From Caballeronia sp. SBC1 (GTDB taxonomy: Bacteria; Pseudomonadota; Gammaproteobacteria; Burkholderiales; Burkholderiaceae), in NCBI RefSeq assembly GCF_011493005.1, contig NZ_CP049159.1, positions 248,001-312,000 on the forward strand: DNA of 64,000 nt, in the 5' to 3' direction. The position numbers and the translations under genes were made by a program. This document shows, piece by piece, positions 46,375 through 55,698 of this stretch; positions within the stretch are counted from its first letter, which is position 1, and the number at the start of each line of letters is the position of its first letter. A model generated the notes under the pieces. The model did no database searches and was not told where the DNA came from. It worked only from the letters and a program-made list of their open reading frames with translations.

Positions 46375-47481
46375 TCACGGTTTTCTGGCATGCGTTTGAC
46401 CAAGCTTCTCCAGCATGGTGCTCTTCGAGGCGATGCAGTCCATCAGATCGTTCCACGACTTGTCGAAGGATTCGGTTCCCTCGCGCTGAAGTTGGGCAGC
46501 GAGCGCCGTATCGTCGACACCGGTCCGGGCGAATTCGGCGAGCACGTCTTCCGCATCACCGCCATCATCTGGCAAGACCCCACCCAGTTCACCGTGATCG
46601 GCAAACGCGAGCAAGGTCTTGTCGGGAATCGTGTTGATCGTGTCCGGTGCAGCCAGCGACTCGATATAGAGTGCGTCGGAGACGTCAGGGTCCTTCGTAC
46701 CGGTGCTCGCCCAGAGCAGGCGCTGTGACCGGGCGCCAACAACCTCAAATTGTCGCCAGCGTGGCGAGATCAACAGTTCGCGGTAGGCTTTGTAGGTACG
46801 TTTGGCGATGGCGATCCCGAGGCGGTTGCGTAGCTGCGGTGGAACCTTATCCTTCACGGCAACATCCCAGCGGCTGACGAAGATTGACGCGACGGAGCCG
46901 ACCATTGGATCGAGTCCCGCGGCAATCCGCCGCTCGATGCCGCGCATATACGCTTCTGCTGCCGCGAGGTATTGTTCGCGCGAAAACAACAGCGTGACGT
47001 TGACCGGAACGCCGTTGAAGATCGATTCTTCAATCGCGGGAACACCTTCGAGCGTACCCGGAATCTTGATGAACAGATTGGGGCGCTGCGCGGCTCGATG
47101 CAGGTTCGCTGCCGCGGCAATCGTGCCGACGGTATCGTGTGCCAGCAACGGAGACACCTCCAGTGACACCCAACCGTCAACACCACCCGTGCTGTCGTGG
47201 ACCGGACGGAAGAGGTCAGCAGCCCGAGTCAAATCCTCGATCGCGAGGTCGAAAAACAACCCCTCGCCAGACTTTCCCTCAGCGGTCTGTTGGCGGATGG
47301 CAGCGTCGTAGAAGTCTGCGTCTTTGATGGCTTTATCAAAAATCGTGGGATTGGAGGTCAATCCCGTCACCGCAAATTCGCGGATGTAGCGCTGCAGTGT
47401 GCCGTCCGTCAGCATCCCGCGCGTGATGTTATCGAGCCAAAGGCTTTGGCCGAGATCATGCAGTTGCTGGGTTGGCTTCAT
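46375..47481 (-). CDS. tal: Transaldolase
   Basis: 368 residues; ATG after GGAGGCATC. It transfers dihydroxyacetone units between sedoheptulose-7-phosphate and glyceraldehyde-3-phosphate. Family marks are SLWLDNITRGML, VTGLTSNPTIFDKAI and NLFIKIPGTLEGVPAIEESIFNGVPVNVTLLFS, with Schiff-base lysine K139. The length and ..SQRLLWASTGTKDP.. place it in the longer bacterial subfamily. With the transketolase it provides a complete non-oxidative pentose phosphate shuffle in the cytoplasm. It converges with tkt. Confidence 0.95.
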   Translation of the reverse strand: MKPTQQLHDLGQSLWLDNITRGMLTDGTLQRYIREFAVTGLTSNPTIFDKAIKDADFYDAAIRQQTAEGKSGEGLFFDLAIEDLTRAADLFRPVHDSTGGVDGWVSLEVSPLLAHDTVGTIAAAANLHRAAQRPNLFIKIPGTLEGVPAIEESIFNGVPVNVTLLFSREQYLAAAEAYMRGIERRIAAGLDPMVGSVASIFVSRWDVAVKDKVPPQLRNRLGIAIAKRTYKAYRELLISPRWRQFEVVGARSQRLLWASTGTKDPDVSDALYIESLAAPDTINTIPDKTLLAFADHGELGGVLPDDGGDAEDVLAEFARTGVDDTALAAQLQREGTESFDKSWNDLMDCIASKSTMLEKLGQTHARKP

Positions 47482-48783
47482 GATGCCTCCTGTTGCGCGT
47501 GGCCCGTGGCGACCTTGCCGAACAGCGTGGCCAACCAGTATCGACCAGATCGCCGATGCGCTCAATCGTTATGTCGGCCGGCAAGTCGGTCGCCAGAATC
47601 CCGGAGCCAAGCGTAGTATCCTTGGCGCGAATATCTCAGCAAGTGTGATGTCAACTTGAGCCTATCGGTATCAGCAGACGTTGATACTTGCCGTAAGAGA
47701 TCCTTGACAATCGTGTACTGAAGACAGCTCTCGGCTGCCCCGCCACCGGTCGACTTACGCCGTCAACAGAGGTGTCCCGAGCATTCCGCTGACAAACCAT
47801 GGTGGTCGGCTCTGCCGGATCGTTGACTCGCCGTTTGCGAGTCGAAAAATCGCGTTACCAAAAGCAAACGAAGGCCGCTCATCCCTTTGCGTTCTCCGCA
47901 TAAATCAGCACGCTGGATTCCACTACGCCGTCGGAAGTCTGCTTGGCAAGATCAGAAGGTATGTCCGAAACCTATGGGCTTTCACTCGGCGATGAAGTGG
48001 CCGCCAGACTTATCGGGCTTGTGCGCCACACGTTCGAGCCGTGGAGCCGGGCGCGCATGAGCGGGTATGTCGCCGACGCACAGCTGACGACCCGTCGCGA
48101 GGGGCGCTTTATCCTGGACGAACGAATCCTCAACCCCCGCTCACCGGCAAAATTTCTTAAAAACGCTTCCCCACGATATGAAACTTGCCGAAGGTCACCG
48201 CCGAATTGAAGATCGTGTGCCCGATGCCCGCCAGATTGATGAAGCGCGCCACGGCGGCAAACGGATCTGCTGCGTGAGCAAAAGCGCCTTCCAGAAAGTC
48301 GCAAAGCCGTCGTGGCCAACCCAATCTGGTTTGGCTCCCCACACGGAGCAGTGGCAACCGCCTGCGGCAGACGTACGTCCAGGTACTCCTTGTGTCGAGT
48401 TGTGCAGGCTCGTAAATTGCTGGTCACTATTGAATGTTCGCCACTGGTGTCGGCAGCCAGCGCAGCCGTCTACACCAAGAACAAGCCAATCGGACGCCGT
48501 CGTTTGCCGGTTCAACATCGACGCCTCGTGAGACGAAATCGCTTTGATTCCAAGTGCGGATCTCAGCAGTTGAATTGTCGTTTGTCGTTCGAAAAGTTGT
48601 CTGTCGCATTCTGCAGCGATCCACCACTCCTTTGTCTGGAGCGAATGTCAAGAATTATAATTCCGCCTCTCATCAATTTCGATCGGTTGAGCGGTCAAGG
48701 GCGGGCAGAAGCTCGAAAACGCGTCCTCGTGACGCACGGTGTAGAGAAGCTGGCGCGTCAATCGGAGCCAGCAGGAGCCCGGA
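47482..48783. other. Long gap with possible relics
   Basis: About 1.3 kb. Near 47676-47695 GTATCA-N8-TGATAC forms an inverted repeat upstream of tal. On the minus strand around 48160-48320 a coding-like stretch (FLEGAFAHAADPFAAVARFINLAGIGHTIFNSAVTFGKF) is visible but unassigned. No intact gene was seen. Confidence 0.35.
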
Positions 48784-49863
48784 ATGCCGACGAACGATGC
48801 AGCAAGCGAAATGGTTGCTCTCGATCTGCATGATCTTTACGAAAACGCGCCCTGTGGGTATCACAGTGTCGGTCGCGACGGCACCATCCTGCGCATAAAC
48901 CAGACGGAACTGACGTGGCTCGGCTTCACGCAGCAGGAGCTCGTCGGCAAGAGAAACTTCGCAGAACTCATTTCAGCCCGCTGTTGCAGCGAGTACAAAC
49001 GCGCGCTCGAAGTACTCGTCACCGACCAAGAAATCTCAGAGATCGAGCTAGAACTGTTCCGCAACGACGGCTCGATGTTTGACGCATTCTTGCGGATTGC
49101 CGCAGTGCGAGATAGCCAGAGGACGTTTCTCTACACGCGCGCGACTGTAATCGATATTACGGCGCGCAAACGTGCTGAGACCGAAGCGCGGATTCATGCA
49201 GAGCAGTTGCGCGCCATATCGCAGCGCGTCGTTGAGATCCAGGAAACCGAACGGCGCGAACTGTCTGCAGAATTGCACGATCGTCTCGGCCAGGATCTCG
49301 CTGCGATCAACCTCAATCTGCATATCATCAAGGACCAGCTCCCGGCCGAATTATGGACTAAGGTTGGCCAGAGACTGGACGATTCCATCGCGCTGGTCGA
49401 ACGTACGGTGGAGGTCGTGCGTGACGTGGCCGGCGCGCTCCGCCCGCTGGTTCTCGACGATTACGGACTCGCGGTAACGCTGAAATCGTGCGGCGAGCAG
49501 TTTGCGGCCCGAACCGGAATTCGCGTAATCGTCAACGCGAAGCACCCGGTTCCACGGCTCCAGCCAGAAGCCGAAATGGCATTGTTCCGGACCAGTCAGG
49601 AGGCGCTTGCCAATGTCCTGAAGCACGCTGGCGCGGCAGCCGTACGCGTGACGCTCGCGGCCGATGTGAAAAGCGTATCCCTGACGATCGCGGATGATGG
49701 CTGCGGTTTTGATGCCAAGCCCCGCACCGACCATCGAACCAATGGATTGGGATTACTTATCATGCAGGAGCGCCTGCGTGCGGTGCAAGGATCGTTGCGG
49801 ATCGAGTCGCGACCGGGGGCAGGCACGAGCGTGATTGCGACAGTAAGGAGAGTGCAGTCATGA
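48784..49863 (+). CDS. PAS-domain histidine kinase (NarX/DegS-type core)
   Basis: 359 residues, no transmembrane helix, so a soluble sensor. PAS domain about 15-127 (LYENAPCGYHSVGRDGTILRINQTELTWLGF..). HisKA_3 domain ERRELSAELHDRLGQDLAAINLNLH with phospho-acceptor H165. HATPase with N-box RTSQEALANVLKHA, DDGCGF and GLGLLIMQERL. The PAS domain shows no obvious heme- or flavin-binding motif. ATG after GCAGGAGCCCGGA. Its stop overlaps the start of the response regulator gene (ATGA), so the pair is translationally coupled. Confidence 0.94.
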   Translation: MPTNDAASEMVALDLHDLYENAPCGYHSVGRDGTILRINQTELTWLGFTQQELVGKRNFAELISARCCSEYKRALEVLVTDQEISEIELELFRNDGSMFDAFLRIAAVRDSQRTFLYTRATVIDITARKRAETEARIHAEQLRAISQRVVEIQETERRELSAELHDRLGQDLAAINLNLHIIKDQLPAELWTKVGQRLDDSIALVERTVEVVRDVAGALRPLVLDDYGLAVTLKSCGEQFAARTGIRVIVNAKHPVPRLQPEAEMALFRTSQEALANVLKHAGAAAVRVTLAADVKSVSLTIADDGCGFDAKPRTDHRTNGLGLLIMQERLRAVQGSLRIESRPGAGTSVIATVRRVQS

Positions 49864-50498
49864 TCAGAGTGTTGCTGGCCGACGACCATTTGATACTTCG
49901 TGAAGGCCTGGCAGCTTTGCTTCAGGCGCAGGAAGGTATATCGGTTGTCGCGCATGCGCAAGATGGTCGCGAAGCTGTGCGCAAGGCGACCGAATTCAAG
50001 CCCGACGTGGCGATCATGGATATTGTCATGCCGGAGCTGGACGGGATAGAAGCAACCCGCCTGGTCCATCAGCCGTCGCCGATGACCCAAGTGGTCATCC
50101 TCTCAATGTACTCGACCACCGAGCACATCTTCCGTGCGCTGCAGGCGGGGGCCAAAGGCTATCTTCTCAAGGAGTCAGCGGGGGCCGAGCTAGTGGCCGC
50201 CGTCAGGAGTGTTCATGCGGGGCGGCGCTATCTGAGCCAGAAGATCACCGAAGCAGTGGTCGACAACTACATTCGCGAGCATCAGCCGACCGACCCGCTC
50301 GGCAAGCTGAGCAGCCGCGAGCATCAGATCCTGCAACTCGTCGCCGAGGGCAAGAGCACGGCAGACATCGCCCGCACGCTATGTCTGTCGCCGAAGACGG
50401 TCGATACCTATCGCAGCCGGCTCATGCAGAAGCTCGATATCGACAGTTTTGCTGGCCTGGTCAAGTTCGCGATCGCCTGCGGGCTGACCCCTCCTTGA
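49860..50498 (+). CDS. NarL/FixJ-family response regulator
   Basis: 212 residues. Receiver with D9-D10, phospho-acceptor D54 (VAIMDIVMPELDG) and K in KGYLLKESA. LuxR-type helix-turn-helix at about 145-205 (LSSREHQILQLVAEGKSTADIARTLCLSPKTVDTYRSRLMQKLDI). It is phosphorylated by the kinase encoded just upstream. A shared leader element lies 15 bp after its stop, and copies of that element precede both PRC-barrel modules, so these may be its targets (inference). Confidence 0.95.
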   Translation: MIRVLLADDHLILREGLAALLQAQEGISVVAHAQDGREAVRKATEFKPDVAIMDIVMPELDGIEATRLVHQPSPMTQVVILSMYSTTEHIFRALQAGAKGYLLKESAGAELVAAVRSVHAGRRYLSQKITEAVVDNYIREHQPTDPLGKLSSREHQILQLVAEGKSTADIARTLCLSPKTVDTYRSRLMQKLDIDSFAGLVKFAIACGLTPP

Positions 50499-50513
50499 TG
50501 GAGTGTAGCCGCA

Positions 50514-50558
50514 GGAGTCAAGAATGCCTGACTCCGGCTGTCGAGGTTTTCCTATTCT
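50514..50558 (+). repeat. Shared leader element, copy 2
   Basis: GGAGTCAAGAATGCCTGACT, then C, then GGCTGTCGAGGTTTTCC. GGAGTC-N10-GACTCC is a perfect 6-bp dyad here. It lies between the response regulator gene and a small gene at 50690. Confidence 0.6.
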
Positions 50559-50689
50559 TCCATCTTTCACGCACGTGTAGCATCAGCTGCGTAAGCGAGG
50601 CGTTGCAAGGCTCCGGTCAAGCCCGAAATGGCGCACTCCGGCAAGGTGTGCGAACCGGGCCTACGAACTTGTCACAAGGGAGATCCGTC

Positions 50690-50836
50690 ATGAAAAGACT
50701 TTTCGCGCGCGCGTGCACCGCGCTCAGAATGCTCTGGCTGCAACCGTTAGAATTATTGACAGTGCCCTTGCTGCGTCCAATTCGCATCACGGCTTCTCCG
50801 CCCGCTCAAAAGGCCCCATCCTCACGCCGGCGATAA
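50690..50836 (+). CDS. Possible 48-aa basic protein
   Basis: ATG after AAGGGAGATCCGTC. The product (KRLFARACTALRMLWLQPLELLTVPLLRPIRITASPPAQKAPSSRRR) is amphipathic and basic, without a known domain. Support comes from the ribosome binding site and from its place behind the shared leader element. Confidence 0.45.
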   Translation: MKRLFARACTALRMLWLQPLELLTVPLLRPIRITASPPAQKAPSSRRR

Positions 50837-50955
50837 CTCATCGCCGATGTGACAGACTGCCTGGAAATGAAGCGAGAGCACGGCCGAAACTGTATCTCCA
50901 GCCGGTACCGTCATGGTGTCAGTGACCATTGATCGGCAATCCAAAGAGGATACCC

Positions 50956-51409
50956 ATGCGCACTCCCGCGAGCATCTTCAAGCATCCGATCACCCGATGC
51001 TGATTGTCTTCCCGATCGGGCTGTGGATCTTTCGCTGGCCCGCGATCTGATTCGTCTGGCGGGTGCCTCGGGAAACGCGTGGCCGACAGTCGCGCTGTTC
51101 AGTATGGTGGGTGGCCTCGTTGGCGCGCCCTGCGCGGTGATACCCGGATTCATCGACCAGCTTTTCTACAAGGGCGGCACTCCTCCGGTCAAAAAATCGC
51201 GCTGACCCACATGACGATCAATCTCACGGTCGTCTTGCTGTATGCGATCAATATCTGGCTCCGCACCAGAGATCCCACGAGTATGGGTCCTGGCATGAGC
51301 ACGCCCGTTTTGCTTTCGATTGTCGGTGTCGCGCTTCTCTTTGTATCAGGCTGGCTAGGCGGAGAAAATGGTGCATTTCTATGGCGTAGGCGTCGAAGAG
51401 CGGGAATAA
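50956..51409 (+). pseudogene. DUF2231 membrane protein with at least four frameshifts
   Basis: Rejoining frames gives MRTPASIFKHPI, HPMLIVFPIGLWIF, SLA.DLIRLAGASGNAWPTVALFSMVGGLVGAPCAVIPGFIDQLFYKGGTPPVKK, IALTHMTINLTVVLLYAINIWLR and SGWLGGE, MVHLYGVGVEE. This is a complete DUF2231 (predicted four-helix membrane protein) of normal length. Single-base changes are needed near 50992, 51030, 51195 and 51366. Each lies in or beside a short homopolymer, so sequencing error is a formal alternative, though four in one gene argues for decay. Confidence 0.85.
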
Positions 51410-51544
51410 CAGCGCCGGGGCGCCGTCCTCCATCGCTCGATCTTAAGCCATGCAAGTATCAATCAGTGGATATCTATTTGAAGCACCAGCTTGCGCGGCG
51501 GTACGTGAGCATATGCCAACAATCATCGAAGTCAGGAGGATCGA

Positions 51545-53089
51545 ATGAACGAACCCGAGAACAAGCTCAGCGGGCCGGACCTCATCAAGGGCGTCACGCT
51601 CTCGGAAGTCGCTGACGGCGCCATGCTGGCTGGGCACGCACACGGCGAACCGGTGTTGCTCACGCGGCATGGGACGGAGCTCTTCGCGATCGGAGCCATC
51701 TGCACGCATTATGGCGCCCCACTGGCCGACGGACTGGTAGTCGACGGCACGGTTCGTTGCCCATGGCACCACGCTTGTTTCAATCTGCGTACCGGCGAGG
51801 CCCTCCGCGCGCCGGCACTGGACCCAGTCTCCTGCTGGCGTGTCGAGCAGCAAGACGGCAGCGTGTATGTTCGCGAAAAGCTTGCACCTGCCGAACAGAA
51901 AGAGGTTCCGCTGGCGGCCAGCACACCGCAAGCTATGGTTATCGTAGGCGGCGGAGCCGCGGGCAACGCCGCCGCCGAGATGCTGCGTCGCGAGGGCTAC
52001 TCCGGGCGCATTACCATGCTGAGCGCCGATGCATCGAGACCCTGTGATCGCCCCAACCTTTCGAAGGGCTTCCTCGGAGGCACCGCGTCTGCGGAGTCGA
52101 ATCCATTGCGTCCGCCCGAGTTCTACCAGAAGCACCACATCGACCTGAAGCTGGACGCGTCCGTCGCCACGCTCGACACGAAGAGCCGGCATCTGCAACT
52201 CGTGGACGGTAGTCGCGTCGCCTATGATGCGCTGCTGCTTGCCACCGGCGCCGAGCCGGTGCGGCTCGACGTGCCGGGTGGCAATCTCCGACATGTGCAC
52301 TACCTGCGCACGCTAGCGGATAGCCGTGCGCTTGTCGCCAAGGCGCTCACTTCACAGCGAGCGGTGGTGATCGGCGCGAGCTTCATCGGTCTTGAGGTGG
52401 CGGCATCGCTGCGGGCCCGCAATGTCGAGGTCCATGTGGTCGCACCGGACATGATTCCCATGGAGAAAATCCTGGGAGCGGACGTGGGAAAATTCATCCG
52501 CGAGCTCCATGAGCGCCACGGTGTGACGTTCCATCTCGGCACCACGGCTGTTTCCATCGACAAGCAAAACGTCCATTTAGCGAGTGGCGAAACCCTGCTC
52601 GCTGATCTCGTCGTCGTTGGCATCGGTGTACGGCCGATGATCGCCCTGGCCGAACAGGCGGGCCTCGCCGTCGATCGCGGCGTCACCGTAGACGAATATC
52701 TCGAAACCAGCGTCCCGGGCATCTTCGCGGCCGGCGATATTGCGCGCTGGCCCGACCGGCTCACCGGCGAGCGCATTCGCGTTGAACACTGGGTGGTGGC
52801 CGAACGCCAGGGGCAGACTGCGGCACGCAATATGCTCGGTCAGCGCGAACGGTTTGACGCCGTGCTGTTCTTCTGGACTGAGCAGTACGATTTTGGCCTC
52901 GGTTATGTCGGCCACGCGGAGCACTGGGACCAAGCCGCAATCGACGGACAGCTCGACGCTGAGAAGCAAGACTGCACGATCACTTATCGCCGCGGTGGCA
53001 AGAAGCTGGCCGTGGCTGTTGTTCGCCGCGATCTCGATGGCCTGTGCGCGGAAGTCGAGTTAGAGAGGACGATTGCCGCAACAGAGTAA
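51545..53089 (+). CDS. Rieske [2Fe-2S] ferredoxin reductase-type FAD oxidoreductase
   Basis: 514 residues, ATG after CAGGAGGATCGA. An N-terminal Rieske domain (about 10-110) has C53-T-H55 and C72-PW-H75 ligands. A FAD/NAD(P) reductase follows with MVIVGGGAAGNAAAEMLRREG (FAD), DRPNLSKGFLGG, ALLLATGAEP, AVVIGASFIGLEVAASLRAR (NAD) and GIFAAGDIARWPD. The layout matches AIFM3-like and ring-hydroxylating ferredoxin reductases carrying their own ferredoxin module. It would pass electrons from NAD(P)H to an unidentified acceptor. DUF2945 follows 56 bp later. Confidence 0.93.
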   Translation: MNEPENKLSGPDLIKGVTLSEVADGAMLAGHAHGEPVLLTRHGTELFAIGAICTHYGAPLADGLVVDGTVRCPWHHACFNLRTGEALRAPALDPVSCWRVEQQDGSVYVREKLAPAEQKEVPLAASTPQAMVIVGGGAAGNAAAEMLRREGYSGRITMLSADASRPCDRPNLSKGFLGGTASAESNPLRPPEFYQKHHIDLKLDASVATLDTKSRHLQLVDGSRVAYDALLLATGAEPVRLDVPGGNLRHVHYLRTLADSRALVAKALTSQRAVVIGASFIGLEVAASLRARNVEVHVVAPDMIPMEKILGADVGKFIRELHERHGVTFHLGTTAVSIDKQNVHLASGETLLADLVVVGIGVRPMIALAEQAGLAVDRGVTVDEYLETSVPGIFAAGDIARWPDRLTGERIRVEHWVVAERQGQTAARNMLGQRERFDAVLFFWTEQYDFGLGYVGHAEHWDQAAIDGQLDAEKQDCTITYRRGGKKLAVAVVRRDLDGLCAEVELERTIAATE

Positions 53090-53145
53090 CCAAAATTCGC
53101 AATACATCGAGTTGTAGAAGGCTCGATAACGGAGGGGAACCCATC

Positions 53146-53361
53146 ATGGCAGCGAAATTCAAAGTGGGCGATCACGTGAGCTGGAACTCGGAGGCCGGCC
53201 ATGTCACCGGAAAGATCATCAAGGTTCATACAAGAGATGCCGATTACAAGGGCTTCACGCATCACGCAAGTCCGGATGATCCGCAGTATGAAATCAAGAG
53301 TGACAGGACCGACCACATCGCAATGCACAAAGGCGAGGCGCTGAAAATGACGCACACCTGA
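53146..53361 (+). CDS. DUF2945 (HVA1/TUDOR-like) small protein
   Basis: 71 residues; ATG after GGAGGGGAACCCATC. FKVGDHVSWNSEAGHVTGKIIKVHTRDADYKGFTHHASPDDPQYEIKSDRTDHIAMHKGEALK is the complete DUF2945/hypervirulence-associated TUDOR-like domain. Small, soluble, of unknown role, common in soil bacteria. Probably co-transcribed with the Rieske-FAD gene. Confidence 0.88.
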   Translation: MAAKFKVGDHVSWNSEAGHVTGKIIKVHTRDADYKGFTHHASPDDPQYEIKSDRTDHIAMHKGEALKMTHT

Positions 53362-54547
53362 GAGCCTTCCGATAACAGCACGTCCACGCATGTTCAGGAA
53401 CGAAAGAAGCTTCTGGACGACCATTGCCAACGAAAGGGATGCCGGCACGGGTCAAAATGCTCTCCACGCTGATCCGATCATATGTGTCTCGGGAATCGGG
53501 GAAGCAACGGTTAAGAGGGACGCCCTGCCCGTCGTGTTGACCGTTGGTGACTCGACGCGACCGCTCGTCGAATTTACTGCTCGGCTGGCGGCCCACTCGT
53601 TGACTCGTTGAGTCGACTCATTGCCGCGTTCACGGTGTCGCGATCGCGTCACAATCCGAACCTCAACCGCGACACGCTTCCGCACGCGTTGAAGGTCGCC
53701 GGGCATGCTACCCGTCTGGGTAGGCTCCTGACGCACCCATCATGGGTCCCTAATGGCTGGCAAAATGCCTTCTTTCGTGATTTCGCGACTACATGCAGAC
53801 ACCTGAATTCGCGGAGAATCTGGTCCTCCGCATCGAACAGGCGTCGTGTGAGCGAGTCGCACCCATGTGTGCCAAAGCCGTACCGTGCGCTCCTCGCTCG
53901 CTGATCGCCGGCGCGCGGGTAGTCCACGGCATCCATGCCGAGGAAATTATCACCGCGCCTCGTCCGGGGGTACACACCCTAACGCGTTTTGCCAAGACGG
54001 ACAGTATGGAGTCACCGTCCGCCGCAAGCGCCGTCGCCCTGAATCGCGGAGCGTCTCCCGTTCACGCTCGACAATGCCAAACGGCCAGTTACTTGAGCCA
54101 ACGTGCGTTGTTCCTACAGCCCGTATCGCTTTTCCACTGCACCGCGCGGTACGGACGTCGCGACGCAGTTCGGGCAACATCGTCGATCGCTGGGATGGAC
54201 AAACGCATCATCGCGTGTCGCCTTTGCTGGCTGGTCCGTCGGACTAGCTGTGCCGCAGATCAAGCCGGTCATAACAGTCGAAACACCTCTGCTTCGGGTT
54301 TCGGCAAATGAAACACGCCTGCATCCCGGTTGGAAGTCGAGCTTGGAATCAGCTCTGGAACGCATGTTCGGCCTGCACACCGATCTGGCCGCGCTCCGTC
54401 GCTCCGATTCAAGCCACGACCGATATAGGAGATCGCGCGAATCACGCGCAAGTCGTGGTTCGCCCGACCTCAGGAAAGACGCGACAAGCTGACAAGATCG
54501 GAACGAAATTCGCTGAAAAAACCGAGGCGCTGGATTAGACGGGATCC
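53362..54547. other. Long gap without a supportable gene
   Basis: About 1.2 kb. Several open frames exist but none has a family signature with a credible start; probably decayed sequence. Confidence 0.35.
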
Positions 54548-54592
54548 GGAGTCAAGAATGCCTGACTTCAGCTATCGAGGTTTTCGTATTCC
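54548..54592 (+). repeat. Shared leader element, copy 3
   Basis: GGAGTCAAGAATGCCTGACT, then TATCGAGGTTTTCGTATTCC. It lies 120 bp before the second PRC-barrel start. Similarity with copy 2 extends on through GCACGYGTA and CGAGGCGTT. Confidence 0.6.
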
Positions 54593-54712
54593 ATCCTCGC
54601 TCATGCACGCGTAATGTCAAAGTTGGTAGCCGAGGCGTTTCAGCGATGGACCGCCCTCTATTTTTAATTCGTCGAAGGCTTGTCGTTCGACGCTCTCGAA
54701 GGAGAAGGACCC

Positions 54713-55513
54713 ATGTTACGCAGCATGAGCGATCTGGAGGGCTACGCCATCGCCGCGACCGACGGCACCATTGGTCATGTGAAAGACTTCTATTTCGATG
54801 ACAAAGCGTGGGTTATCCGCTATCTCGTTGTCGACACTGGCAGTTGGCTTTCGAGCCGAAAAGTGTTGATCTCACCTATTGCGATCGGCCACCCGAACTG
54901 GACGAAAAAAATACTGCCCGTTTCGATCAACAAAGAGCAGGTGAAAAATAGCCCCGATATTGACACCGAAAAGCCGGTTTCACGACAGCACGAAATGCGG
55001 TACCTCGGGTACTACGGCTACCCGAATTATTGGGACGGTGCTGGACTCTGGGGTGCGGGAGCGTACCCGAACTTGATGAGACCGGGCTACCCAGGCTTCG
55101 CATCGACACCGCAAGCCATACAGTCAGAAGTGGTGAAGGAGGCACGAGCCCAAACAGCACAGCATCAGGAGGACGATCCGCACTTGCGCAGTTGTCAAGC
55201 GGTAGTGAGTTATCACATTCATGCGAGTGATGGTGACATCGGCCACGTACAGGGTCTGCTCGTCGATGAGGAGACCTGGGCCGTTCGATACATCATCGTG
55301 AAGACGACCAACTGGTGGCTCGGTCATCATGTGCTTGTCGCGCCACAATGGATCCAAGACGTGCGCTGGCGCGACTCCACGGTCTCCGTCAACCTGACAC
55401 GACAAGCAGTAAAAGACGCTCCGTCGTATGACTCAACCGAGCAACTGAATCGTGAACAAGAAAAAGACGTCTATAAACATTATGGGCGTCGCGGCTATTG
55501 GACGGACGAGTGA
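54713..55513 (+). CDS. Double PRC-barrel protein, copy 2
   Basis: 266 residues, ATG after GAAGGAGAAGGACCC. About three quarters identical to the protein at 34668, with both PRC barrels intact (ATDGTIGHVKDFYFDDKAWVIRYLVVDTG and ASDGDIGHVQGLLVDEETWAVRYIIVKTTNWW). The aromatic/Gly linker is shorter and more diverged. Cytoplasmic. It begins a second copy of the two-gene module. Confidence 0.88.
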   Translation: MLRSMSDLEGYAIAATDGTIGHVKDFYFDDKAWVIRYLVVDTGSWLSSRKVLISPIAIGHPNWTKKILPVSINKEQVKNSPDIDTEKPVSRQHEMRYLGYYGYPNYWDGAGLWGAGAYPNLMRPGYPGFASTPQAIQSEVVKEARAQTAQHQEDDPHLRSCQAVVSYHIHASDGDIGHVQGLLVDEETWAVRYIIVKTTNWWLGHHVLVAPQWIQDVRWRDSTVSVNLTRQAVKDAPSYDSTEQLNREQEKDVYKHYGRRGYWTDE

Positions 55514-55698
55514 ATGAATCCACAACATCACGCCACAACGTCCGCGCGATAGGTGACATTCCGAATCGCAAGCGTCTTTGACGCAAGGAAAAGCAACTTC
55601 GCCTTGATCGAACGACTCATTCTTTGACCTGGATTGCTGTGTTACCCATACAGGCAATCCAGTCGACTCAGGTCGAAACGTAACAAGGAGACAACATC

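Noticed and set aside
47943..48209. 88-codon plus-strand frame
   Set aside because: No recognisable motif, and the opposite strand is equally open.
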